Origin: Lentinula raphanica
Taxonomy: Eukaryota; Basidiomycota; Agaricomycetes; Agaricales; Omphalotaceae
Length of the DNA stretch: 64,000 bases
Assembly (NCBI GenBank): GCA_027919835.1
Contig: JANVFP010000014.1
Location: 496,001 to 560,000 of the forward strand
Direction of reading: 5' to 3'
The notes under the pieces are model-generated. The model was not told the origin of the DNA. It saw only the letters and a list, made by a program, of their open reading frames with translations, and made no database searches. Of this stretch, positions 11,550-22,062 are shown in pieces (position 1 is the stretch's first letter; every line of letters starts with the position of its first letter). The translations under genes and the position numbers were made by a program.

Positions 11550-12560
11550 TTAGATGAGCTTTGGGATACATCGAGATATATGATAGATTGCTTACAGGAT
11601 CCTCCCAATTGCCACTGATCACCTCGTCATTCGAATCGGGTCCTATAGCAGACTGGAAGATCCTGCGTTTGGAGATGTTCGTTTCTCGTTTGGCGACATC
11701 TAGGATCATCCTGTTTGAGATCGCCTTTGGCCTTGTCCAAGTTGCTGTTACTCTAGTGGGAGTCTGACTCAGAAACGACGACGAAATTGGTCTCCCCAAT
11801 AATCTTGAATCTTCTGTTTTAAATCGCTCTCGGTCCGACCGTGCAGGGAAGTCGATTTTCTGGGAATGTAAGGAGGGGTTAAGTGCGATGATGGCGAGGA
11901 TGTCGAGATGAACTTCTTGGATGGTACCATGTAGGCCTGCTTGTTTGCCTTGGAACACCTCGATGTGGTCTCCCAGTTGGAGAATAGCCAAGGTAGCCTT
12001 GCGAGGCTCTTTTGCGATGAAAGTGAAGAATGGTTTTGAGGTGTAGTCGAGATCGAGAGAAAGTTTCGCATTAGGAAAAAGATGATCTCGCGTTCAAGGC
12101 CTGCGTTGACGCGGGCTAGCGTCATGGATGGAAGATATCAACCTCTGCTGAATCTCACACATCTCCACTGCAAACAGTCGACGGGAACCAAAGCCGGACC
12201 TCGACCATATCTGTCTGCAAGTTCTCTAGCAATCTTCTCTGCAGACGTTTCTGTCCAATTCTCCTCTTGCAGCCGACGTTTGTCAGACAAGAGCATGAAA
12301 CAGGCTATATCATCCACTATCATCCACGTCTTGGCGTCTTGGCCTGAGTCTGCATAAGCACCTTCCTTGGTGATGAAGCCAGCTTCGCCGTCGGACGCTT
12401 GAGCTTCAATATCAAGGAAACGAGAGAGAGGATCTCGTTTATGACGATGTTTGGCCCGTTTGGGTCTTCTTCGGTTCCATCATCTTCTATGGCAACCTCT
12501 TCCTCTTGTTCAGAGCCTTCGTGTTCAGAGGAATCGTTGTATATGAAAGCTTGGAATGAA
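11550..12560 (-). pseudogene. Second Spt5-like copy, decayed
   Basis: Read on the minus strand from 12560 downwards, an acidic Glu/Asp-rich start leads to SRFLDIEAQASDGEAGF, which matches the FLDLEAEV-type opening of fungal Spt5 proteins. LLSDKRRLQEENWTETSAE and KIARELADRYGR, just before the NGN domain, follow. KOW-like GDHIEVFQGKQAGLHGTIQ lies near 11960, then RISNRMILDVAKRE-type sequence near 11700. The frame changes between these blocks: the acidic start and FLDIEAQ are in different frames, and most of the NGN domain is absent. It abuts the importin-alpha relic on the same strand. It differs enough from the 2336-5449 gene to be a separate paralogue rather than a fresh duplicate. Confidence 0.7.
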
Positions 12561-12749
12561 GCTTCAGAAGATCAGCAGAAGATGCGTCAACGAAACTGTC
12601 ACTACGGAGAATTCATGATCATGGCAATATGAAAAGGCTGATGGAGATGTGATTGAACAAAAAAAAATCTTAAGGTTTCCCATGCTCTTCTATGCCGAGA
12701 TATGTTAGAGACTTCTCAGAAATGAACGGTCCAGAAAATCTTGAACTCA

Positions 12750-13060
12750 GTCCAAAAGTTCCTTCTATATAGCTTATGATAAATGTTCAATTAGAATTTG
12801 CAGCAAAATTCAACCAATATACAAGTTTTGATCAACCCGAACTGTTTTTACAAGCTCACACAAATATCAGGAAATTTTCAACAAAAATTCGGCAAGAATT
12901 TTAAGAGTTTTCTGATTCAGAAAATCTGTACCGACATCCCCATGTCGTGAAGCCGTGACCTCGAGACAGCGGAATATCAGGACGCGTGACATCGTCGACA
13001 TCGGCACATCGGCACTCAGTGACTACTCCACAATCAAGACTATCAAAATCTCCCATCCTA
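12750..13060 (+). repeat. Dispersed repeat family, copy A
   Basis: AT-rich sequence leading to a GTCGTGA/GACCTCGAGA-rich block (about 12927-13020). A closely related block is found inverted at 44840-45160 and again at 51800-52060. It has no coding capacity and is probably the end of, or a non-autonomous derivative of, a transposable element. Flanks 12561-12750 and 13060-13687 show no recognisable gene. Confidence 0.6.
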
Positions 13061-13687
13061 TGTTGTCCCGGTAGTCCCGCTGTCGGGACCTGATAGTCCT
13101 GCTAGCCCACCTGTGTCTATGACTTTCGGCACCGATTCCTCGCAGAGTACAGGAGTTTGAGCATAGGTATAAGGGCCTCGAGTCTCAAGGTCAAGCGTCA
13201 ATCATGTTCGAAATCTAATATAAGTATCCATATTTGTTGACTTGGACTACCTTGCATCAACAACGTTCGTCCAGCATTCTTGGTGAGGCACAAGCACAAC
13301 ATTTGGAGACGGCCGCAATTCTGGGTAAAGCCAGGAATAGGAGAGACCGATTGCGATTCGCGAGGTATTGGAAGGACACGACATACGAAGAGCTAGACTA
13401 CAGCCCATCACTCAATGTAACAGGCTCAAGTTCAACACGTTCCTGAACAGACTCACTACGCAGGTGTCCTCCATTGAATTGATCGGATGCGTGTAGCAGA
13501 CGAACAGTTGAAGCCAAAGCTTGAAGCTCTTGAAGCGCGAACGATTGACGGTTTGGCGAAAAAGAAGGACTATTAGTATCAGATATGCAGACCCTCATAC
13601 ACGAACGAGTTCGCATGACTAGTCACCATTCGAGATTTTCTACAAGCATCAATAATAATTATTGTTATACACAAAGATGCCGAAGGT

Positions 13688-14823
13688 TTAATCAAATTCA
13701 CTATGACGAGCCAAGAAGCTGCATGTAAAGAAGGTCAAGGTGATCCTCTGTCCACTCAGAATTGGGCTTGCGCTATGCACCATTTGACGCATGTTCGCCA
13801 GGATGGCTTCACCAGGCCGAAGTGGATACTGCATTCCAGTTTCCAGTGCCCTCAAGTCAGCACCCTCCCAATTTCCTACCCCGGATACCCAAGTCAATCC
13901 GTACTTATCGTCAGACCAGTCCAGATGATCGCGTTCACTACAACCTGTCTTGATAGCGACGGCGAAAAAAGCACCGCCAAAGTCCAACCATGGCATCTCA
14001 GCGAATTCACTGGCAAGCACCTTCCGAACACGGAGTAAAGCTCTACTTCAAATCGTGACCCATCGAATATTGTAGAGGAAGAATTCACTTACCTTTTCTG
14101 ACGTTCCCAAACTTCAGGATAATATGTCTGAAGTAACGCAGCCATCCTCGGTGCAACCTTGCTTGACAGAATCCCGATAAGCTGCGCCATCAACTTTTTA
14201 ACTTCTCTATTCTGCATTTTCCACGTCTCTGCGGTCAACCGAGGTTCGCGCGCAAATTTCTCCCAAATTCCTGCATGTATTGCTGGCGTTGCAGAGCGAT
14301 TCGACTCCCCTCTTTTGCGGCTATATTTCAGACCCTTCTCTTGCATAAGAAGCCACAGTCGTTCAATCTCCAGTTGTTCTTCCGGCGTAATGATATCCAT
14401 AAAACGACGCAGAACAGTGACCACTGTAGGTTTGAGTTCCTTTGACAGCGCCATCCCCTCCACAAGCAAGCGACCGTTCATGGGTGCCCGATCCAACTGA
14501 AGTGAGCCATTCGGATAGTCTCTCGATAACGCCTCGGTCAATTTCTTGCCGTCCGCCTTCATCTCCATGTACCGTCCTGGCATTTTATCCAGGAAAACAC
14601 GCTCCGCATCTGGTGAGACCAATAAGCTCAATCTTTGAAAAAGCACAATGTGAGTCTTACCAGCTTTTTTGCTCCAGTTACGTTCTGCGCGTTCTACCCT
14701 ACGCTTCGCGCTACGTTTTCCGCGTCGATTGCGTCGAGTTTGGACGATAGGATGAAAACGATGGCTTAGGGGGGTTGTCTGTTCCTTGGGCATTTGTGCG
14801 GTGCGAGGGAGTAAGGAGAACAC
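13688..14823 (-). CDS. 2OG-Fe(II) dioxygenase of the TET/JBP type
   Basis: Two exons, 14823-14093 and 14042-13688, joined by a 50-base intron, encode 361 residues with no interruption. The first about 60 residues are highly basic (RNRRGKRSAKRRVERAERNW). A helical middle part precedes a double-stranded beta-helix domain starting at WLDFGGAFFAVAIK. The iron-binding HxD is seen in SERDHLDWSDD, the distal His in RQMVHSASP and the 2-oxoglutarate-binding Arg in SGQRITLTFFTCS, with the GNWEGADL and PLRPGEAI blocks between. In this superfamily TET/JBP enzymes oxidise 5-methylpyrimidines in DNA using 2-oxoglutarate and oxygen, and fungal members are often linked to transposons. All expected metal and cosubstrate residues are present, so activity is plausible. 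The substrate is inferred, not shown. ATG 14793 (MPKEQ) is an alternative start. Confidence 0.75.
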
Positions 14824-15548
14824 TCAGATTATTCTCCGTTGTTTATATATTGCTGCTCCACTCCATGGCCCCGTCTACAATTCGTTTTCTAGCTTTTGTT
14901 GTGAGTCCCATTGTTTCAACATTTCCTATTCGGGCTATTTCGAGTTGCAGAATGAAGCGGTCTTCATTTTGTTTCAGCTATTGTTGACTCCGATGGCCAC
15001 AATCGAGGTCCACTTACCGAGACAATGGCCTTCGTTACGCAATGAGGCCATCTGGCCATCATCCGTGAGCCCTGCATTCAGGTGTGCCATATCACAGGTT
15101 ATCGCTCCCACCATATCAGGCCACTATGGTGTGTGCACCTAAGCGATGTACATCTGAGACGTCGACATTCAAGTTTGTGAGCGTCCGGTGAGCGTCTTGT
15201 TCAAAATTTTGAACGATCGGCGGTTTTTGTTAGAGATCGAGTACACGAGTTGGAAATCGAGAGGGGACTGTTCACTGATACGACCGAGTCGCAGAACGAA
15301 TGAAGAGAGAATCAGTTCGGATTCCCAGTCCATATGTTGCAATGAATGTATATTGGTGATATTACTTACGTCTAAGTCTCTCCGGGTTGTTTCTCCTCGC
15401 TAACACAGACGGTCGTCATGTCGAACGTCATGAGTATTTCAAGATACAAACTATGAGCGAAAACAGTTAGTAACAGCACAAGAAGATCTATAGAGGTATC
15501 TCTCATTACTAAGGAAGTGGTACAAGGACACTATGATCTATCTATGAC
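14824..15548. other. Spacer between the two dioxygenase genes
   Basis: No protein similarity seen on either strand. It would contain the promoter of the TET/JBP-like gene and the 3' end of nothing recognisable on the plus strand. Confidence 0.4.
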
Positions 15549-16803
15549 TTACAAACTCCTAAGCAGATCCAGACCTGTTTTCCAGGGGTTGTCTCTGTGG
15601 TCGTTCCATTCCGCGAGCTGCTCCTGAGGCCCCAGAAAGAAAGTCTTTGTCTTATTGTGCCTCCATCGAAACAGCCCAGATGCTATGTAGAACGTCATGG
15701 AGTAACGAGTTTCCTTGCAATGGATGGTGGTGTTGAAGTGACGGAGCAACGCAGAAGGAAGGAGGGCAGTACACCCAGGGGGAAGCTTGATTATGAGTCT
15801 GAGATCCCACAAGATCAAATGACCATCCTTCCTGTAATCGAAAGAGCCCTCGCTGTGAACACCACCACATTCACCGCATGTCAAGTTCTTCGAATCTCTG
15901 TGGGGAATGCTCACGGCGCGCTCGAAGTTGAGGGTGGAAGCGGCAAAGCAGCATCCATCGAAATTTGGTTGCAGGTCGACGTCAGACTCACACAGATCTG
16001 CGAGGACGTTGGTGTATAAAGAGTGGAGGCGAGGGTAATGATATTTGAGTAAATCTGTATAGCTTCATGGGCTACATTGGCTACTATGAGACAACAGGTA
16101 GGCCTTACAGTCAACTCGACGCGCAAGTTTCTGGGTTTCAGGGGTCGAACGGAACTGATTCCATGCCTTTTCGTCAGTCTTTGTCTGACTGAAGTTCGCG
16201 GGGTGAGCTTGACCGCCACCGAACGATATACCAAAACTTTTCGCAAAGTATCGGCCGCGACGATGGACGATTGGAGCATTAGCGAGATTGCAGCACTGCA
16301 TGAACCTGCACGGTCTGCCGCATCCAAACGTTGACCCACCAGAAAAAGTGGTCTACTGCTGCGGTCTTTAAAGAGAAAGGTTTTACTGAGAAAGGCTGTC
16401 AGTGTCTGTATCGAATCAGGATTAGCGCTACTACACACCTCCCATCGTTATGAACCACCTGAAAACCAGGTAACCTTTTTGCCTCCTTCAACGAAATCGT
16501 GCCCTCTAATCTGGTATCTCGCAGACCGGTCCAAATGGGTCCTTCTGCAATGGCGCATGTGAGGTCAAAGTCAACTGTGACCGTCTCAGATTGCGTTTCG
16601 CATACGTGTGCCAGCTGGTGCGATTTGATTGCACACCCAAGTTGAAGTTGAGCTTGGTACCTTTCCGCGGCTCGTTTCGCTCGGTCCAAATCTCGTTTCC
16701 TTTGACGCCGACTAGATGTACAGCTGAGATTGTGGTTGGTGGTCGCTTTTGAGGACATCGAAGCAGAGGACTGGAGTTTGGGCCTGAAGGCAGCCAGATC
16801 CAA
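15549..16803 (-). pseudogene. Second 2OG-Fe(II) dioxygenase, different subclass, probably frameshifted
   Basis: The minus strand shows a basic N-terminus (SSRRQRKRDLDRAKRAAERY) and SFGISFGGGQ. After a clean 54-base intron (16108-16055) comes YLLKYHYPRLHSLYTNVLAD. The catalytic domain then has HxD in SIPHRDSKN, GGV..GHLILWDL, distal His in PSALLRHFNT and Arg in ETRYSMTFY, ending in SGLFRWRHN. The order matches a large mushroom family of 2OG-Fe(II) dioxygenase-like proteins related to the TET/JBP group, but not the subclass of the neighbouring 13.7-14.8 kb gene. Between GQRLDAADRA (about 16320) and NLANAPIVHRRGRY the frame shifts by one with no credible intron, so this copy is probably inactive. 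If that break is a sequencing error the gene would be complete. Confidence 0.65.
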
Positions 16804-18906
16804 AAGGGGGGTTATTTGGTAGGATTTTCTGGGAGTGAGTCGACGAAGAAGTTGATATTGCCGTCATGCTGGCTCGTCGTCTTCCTCTTCTTCATGCTCA
16901 AGAAAGATTGTGGGAGTGGATTGGTTGAAGCAAGGAGGTAATGTCGAAGTTGGTAAGCTTGATGCTGCGATATTGTTCAAGACCCTCAGCCTTGGAGAAC
17001 CCGAGGCCCTCCTCGAAATTCCTGGTGACTGAATATGTATTGACGGCACGTATTGATAGCGCCGGCGCTTGACTGCCCCAATAGTCGGGGTTGCGCTAAG
17101 CGCCGGGCTGTTATGTTGACTCTACCGGCCGTCCCAGAGATCGGGATAGCCCGGTTGAAGAGCTAGGAAAGAGGGGGGAGGGGGGTTGCTTACCTGGCAT
17201 GATGATGAAGGAAAGAAAATGAGAAATTGTTATTACAAACGTTTCACTCCAGCCGTTTTTCTCCAAATGTCACATGACTGGCACACGGTCTTCGATCATC
17301 GTTTTACTTCTATTTCTCCTGCTCTCATGCCAAAGAAGAAGCCTTTGGTGTATTGGCATCTCTGTTACATACCTGTAGCTCTCTCCTCGGACCTCAAGCC
17401 TTTTCAAGATGCAAGAACACGCGTGTTGAAATCCCAGTCAACTCATCTCGATATCGGAGCTGGTGTGCTCGGAGACAGGATGACCGCTCACGAGGCTACT
17501 GGATAGGAAAGGCCAGCACGAACCCAAAGGCGCAGATATAAGGTGCTTGCATAGGAGCTAACGTTGAATCGTGCGTGCATCATCCTCATCTTGAGTTGCT
17601 CTCAAACTGACAGCAACGAGTTTGGTCGGAAGGACACCGCGATGAACGAAACATGGGTTCTTCTCCGTAAGATGTCTCTTCGAGACTCTGCAGTGCGCAT
17701 CCAATGAGACGGTCTACTACTCACGTTTACCTCTGCGTGGAGTGCAGTCAGCACATCCAACTCATGCGGGTTCGTTCAACTTCGCCTAACAGGTTACAGT
17801 CGAGTTCAAAATTGGGAGGACAAAGTGAAGCATCTAACGCCATTGATGAGCTTGGTGAGCTTGTCTGAATCTTGCAAAACGAGATTGCTTTACTCACCGC
17901 CATTGCCGCTTTATCCTTTTCTTGGTCTTCTTGGCAAACTTCGCCTTTGCCTTTGCAATTGAAATTCGTCGCGCCTCTCCTCCTCCTCCATGAGACTTCC
18001 ACCGCTTCAGGTTCAAGAGCAGCCCTGCTGCCTCATCATCGATGCATCCCCTACGCAAATCTCAACCGCTATCAACTCAGCTCATGCAAGCACATATCAA
18101 AGGTTCTGTCTTATCATTTCAAATCTTGTTCTCTACCCTCATCATGACTCGAACACCAAAGGAAATCATCTCGTTTTACTCAAAACCACCACTGCTACTA
18201 CCACCGTCAACGTCTTTTCTTGATCCAAGAGTACCCGGTGAGCAGCGGACTGTTAGTCACAACGTTTTCCACTTTCCTTACTGCTCCTTCCGTTCTGCTT
18301 CCAAAGAGGAGAATGAGGAGGAGGTTGTGGTCGTTGGCAACGGTGGATCAGTTAGAGTCAGTTAGCGTCTCGCGCGTCAAATAGCAGGGTCAAGGGATCT
18401 ATATGCCGAACACGAATACAATGCAAACTTCAACGCAGAGCATCTCCCTTTTCTCCATTTCTCAATTCCACTATGCTGATTATCAACATTTTCAAACAGT
18501 ATTCACTACGAACACTATCGACGATGCCAGTCCCACATCCGTGGCTACCTCTGTCTGGAATCGACTGCTCGCCCAAGCTGACTTCCAAAAACACAGCGTA
18601 CCATATCATTCGTGCGGGAATCCTGTGCGGGGCAAAGGTGTGTTAGAACAACGGTTATGATGATTCTCATTGTCAATATTGGCTTCATTGATCAGTCACT
18701 GGTGCTGAGAGCGTCTCCAATACCTCGGGCGCAGATCCTGGTCTTGAGCGTTGCTGAACGTTTGGTATGAAGCTTCCAATCTGACGTTCATTCCCCTTAT
18801 TGACTGTTCCTATGATAGTTGCATACCAGAGGAACGAGAATCTGAATATGAATAGTATGATAGGTCTGAAATTTGGGAGAGATGCAGTGAATACATGTTC
18901 AATATA
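16804..18906. other. Long stretch without a recognised gene
   Basis: Several short frames are open on both strands (for example 17186-17506 and 18403-18660 plus, 17748-18002 minus) but none resembles a known family and none joins into a longer spliced frame that I could defend. No repeat stands out. Confidence 0.4.
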
Positions 18907-20724
18907 TTAGGCCTTATTCATCAATCCCTTTTCTTCTGGGGTACTCGCATCAATGTCCATACATGTCAGGCTGCTGATATCCCGACTGATATCTGCAAAG
19001 ACACCGTCACTGAATTTATTGGCCATGCTTTGAGCCATATATGTCTTCTTGACCGGAACACCACACGCCTTGCGCGCGAGTATGAAATTAACGAAGACAT
19101 CTGGTCGGATGGCTTGGACTTTAAGAATATTCAAACAAGGGCTGACGATACGGGACTTCCTTTCAACGTCTTCGAGGGCTACTTTTGAAGGCGCTGTGAG
19201 CTCAGAGGAGGAAGAATCCTCAACCATTCTGAACGCGCTCCGCAGGGCAGGCGGTAGATCAGGGTGTACCTCCATAGTGTCGGGATCGAAAAGGAAGGCC
19301 TGAAGGATGTCCTGTTCGAGATCGTCTAAGCGGGCATACGCCAGCAGTGGCATGGAGTCAAGCCACTTAATCATCATCGGCAACACATTGGTTGGACAAC
19401 TGGTGCTAGTGAGTGTCAACAACGTGATTTTTGGGAATCGACCAATCATGAACTCGAAGAAGGGACCGTAATCGAACCCGTTGAAGTTCATGATGGTAAG
19501 ATCTTTCACGTTGGGAGCAGTAAAGTGCGAGACGATATATTTGGGAAACGCAGCGGCGAAATTGGCTAGGACAAGGGTGTGTAGATGAGGAAGATCAATA
19601 GTGGAGTGGTTGTTGATTGTTATAGGGTTGCTCGCCGGACCAGCGCCATCCAGAGAAAGCTTCGCGAGCATCGGAGAGCTGGCCAGTATCTGCCGGAAGC
19701 GCGAGAGCGGAGGACATAGTATGAGGGGAATTCTACGAAGGTCCAACGTAGTGAGGTTGTTCAATGAAGGCGAGTTTGCCCAGTCTATATTGATGCCATT
19801 CATGGTAAACGACTTCAGTTCTGGAACATCTCTGCCTCCGAAGAGAGAATAAAGAAACACAGAGTGGTTCACTGGATCGAATCTTGTGCCTTGCAAGACT
19901 ACACCGGGCCATTGGTACGGGTTCCCAGTACGATGTATTTCAAACCGTTCCATCGTCAGAGGGCGGATGCTCTCCTTTCCGTGATTGCTCAGCCACTTTA
20001 ATACAGAGAGAATGGGTTCCCAATTTTCAAGAAGGATGACAAGGATGCGAATGTGATGTAGACAAGGAGTCAGCACTTTGAGTACTGCGCGTATTTCTTG
20101 GTCTGTTAATTTGTGAGTCGGTGTATCGTTGATACGAAGATCGAGAGGGGAGGTGCGTGATCGTTCAACAAAAGCCAAAGAGCGTTCAAATGGAGGATCG
20201 TCTTGGAACCATATCGCGTTCCAAAGAGTTGGATCTGAGATAGCAGCGTGTCGAAGGTATCTCGATACCCAGGTAAGTTGTAGCCTCCAGCGGATGCCAA
20301 CACGAGGTGAAGGGGCAGACCAGACGACATAGTGGATAATGTTAGAGAGGATTTCCAAAGGTAGATCGTAGATAGGGAATGTGCGCCAGAACATGATATG
20401 GGAGGCTATATAACAGTTCATAGCTGCTGCCTCATATTTTCGTGCTACATCTGCAGTGTCTCCCGGCTGACCCTTCAGGGTCTGTGCATAGGCATGCTGG
20501 CGACGATAATCCTTAAGTAACTTGTAACGTCGTTGTCGGATATTTTGAACCTCCTCGGGACTGAGAGGGTATGGTGTCCATGGGTTTTGTTTGAGCATGA
20601 GGTGAATATACCGCCCAACAACATCGATATCAACTGGCGGCACAGTAATAGCTAGGCCCTGAGGAGGCCTGCCATTAGTACCAGAAGAAGAGCTGCGACC
20701 GCTTGTCAAAGGGTTGGAGGCCAT
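18907..20724 (-). CDS. F-box domain protein with LRR-like C-terminal part
   Basis: A single uninterrupted exon of 605 residues starts at ATG 20724. After a low-complexity Ser/Gly start and a helical region (PLSPEEVQNIRQRRYKLL), an F-box-like motif lies at about residues 115-165: IYDLPLEILSNIIHYVVW, then RLQLTWVSRYLRHAAISD and PTLWNAIWF. The rest contains irregular leucine-rich segments (NLTTLDLRRIPLIL, KLSLDGAG, LHTLVLANF, KITLLTLTS) typical of the large F-box families of mushrooms. Such proteins normally recruit substrates to SCF ubiquitin ligases through Skp1 in nucleus or cytoplasm. The partner and target cannot be told from sequence. No intron is needed and no damage is visible. Confidence 0.85.
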   Translation of the reverse strand: MASNPLTSGRSSSSGTNGRPPQGLAITVPPVDIDVVGRYIHLMLKQNPWTPYPLSPEEVQNIRQRRYKLLKDYRRQHAYAQTLKGQPGDTADVARKYEAAAMNCYIASHIMFWRTFPIYDLPLEILSNIIHYVVWSAPSPRVGIRWRLQLTWVSRYLRHAAISDPTLWNAIWFQDDPPFERSLAFVERSRTSPLDLRINDTPTHKLTDQEIRAVLKVLTPCLHHIRILVILLENWEPILSVLKWLSNHGKESIRPLTMERFEIHRTGNPYQWPGVVLQGTRFDPVNHSVFLYSLFGGRDVPELKSFTMNGINIDWANSPSLNNLTTLDLRRIPLILCPPLSRFRQILASSPMLAKLSLDGAGPASNPITINNHSTIDLPHLHTLVLANFAAAFPKYIVSHFTAPNVKDLTIMNFNGFDYGPFFEFMIGRFPKITLLTLTSTSCPTNVLPMMIKWLDSMPLLAYARLDDLEQDILQAFLFDPDTMEVHPDLPPALRSAFRMVEDSSSSELTAPSKVALEDVERKSRIVSPCLNILKVQAIRPDVFVNFILARKACGVPVKKTYMAQSMANKFSDGVFADISRDISSLTCMDIDASTPEEKGLMNKA

Positions 20725-20980
20725 CTACGAAGAGTTGATTAGCCACCAATAGCAAAAGAAAGGGAGAAACAGTCTGACTGACCGTAAAGAATCTTGAAGA
20801 ACGTGTCGACCGTTGAACCCAATAGAGATGAGGAAATCATGAAATCGATAGTGGAAAACAAGAAAACGAGTTTTGAATCTTGATTGATTAACACTGCCAC
20901 CCTTCCTCACGTCCGGACCGGAGGGCTGTAAACTTTCTCTCGACCTGCTTGTTTTCTTGTTTTCTTGCTAACCTTCAAGT

Positions 20981-21292
20981 ATGGATTCTGCACATATCAT
21001 TATTGATCTCACTATTTCAATGTTGAAACCTCTTGAAGAGGAGATATCTGGTCTATGTATGTCCTTTCCTGTCCTTTCTCAGAGTCATTCCTAAGTAATA
21101 GCTGATCTTCCGCGACGAGACAGGTTAAATGCTGCATCTACTACCCCTCCTACGTCTTTCATTGATGCATTATTGCTTGGACAGTACTCATTAAGGTTGG
21201 TTTTGGAGCGCGTAGCGCAAGAAGCTAAGTGCAGCAGATTCTTGACAAAAGGTGCTTTTTTTCCAGTTCAGTGCGTGCATGGCACTAACTAA
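20981..21292 (+). CDS. Possible small two-exon gene, unrecognised
   Basis: ATG 20981 opens MDSAHIIIDLTISMLKPLEE. A 63-base intron (21057-21119, GTATGT...GAG) joins in phase to a second exon ending at the TAA 21290-21292, for 82 residues. The join keeps the frame open, which is mild support. No family is recognised, and it could be a chance frame or a fragment. Confidence 0.3.
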
Positions 21293-22062
21293 AACTACGT
21301 GGAACCAAGATACGAGCCATCTGGGTGCCAATCTTAGACGTGAATGCCAAAAAGATGGAAGGGCTTCAGAAACACTGCTCATCACTTCGTAGGTGAATTT
21401 CTCTTGCGCTTAAATCCCATCTCTCAATCTCGTCTGTCACATTCATGTATGCAGTGCCTTTGCCAGTGAAGTCGCTCTTCCATGGACCTCTTGTGTTCTT
21501 CTATCGGTGACAATGTCCTCTTGGAAAATAAGCACGGTCATAGATCAACGGGCGTTCTTGGCTGACTTTCGTCCAAGAGTTAAGTTAGGTTGAGCACGAG
21601 GGGTACCTTGTACATACTCGTTTCAAATCGTGATTGAGCGGCTGCTAATCTTATCCACACAGGGCCATAGTTCACAATGTCGTGTTCTTGCGCCTAAAGC
21701 CACCACCTCTGTGTTCAACTTCTGGCGTGTTTTTTCTGGCAACTCATATATAAACCGTCATACCAAATTTGCAAACCCAGTCTTTGAAGTTTGATCTGGC
21801 AATTACGCAGATGGATGCCTACTTCCAGACCCCATTGAACCCACTGAACAAACCTACCTTGCAAACTATTACTATAGTAGTTTATCTCATGTAAAGTGTG
21901 ATGTTTGCATGGAATGAACACTACCGTGATAGCAGAAATCATTTTTGCAGCACAGCAACAGGCAGCCGAACACCCTGATCAAAACAATATGAACAAACAC
22001 ATTCCTTGCACCGCAGACCACCTGACAAACATCCTTTGCTGGGGCCACTCAAGACCATTGTC
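21293..22062. other. Intergenic region, no gene recognised
   Basis: No coding similarity seen on either strand. It would hold the promoter of the five-exon gene starting at 22063. Confidence 0.4.
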
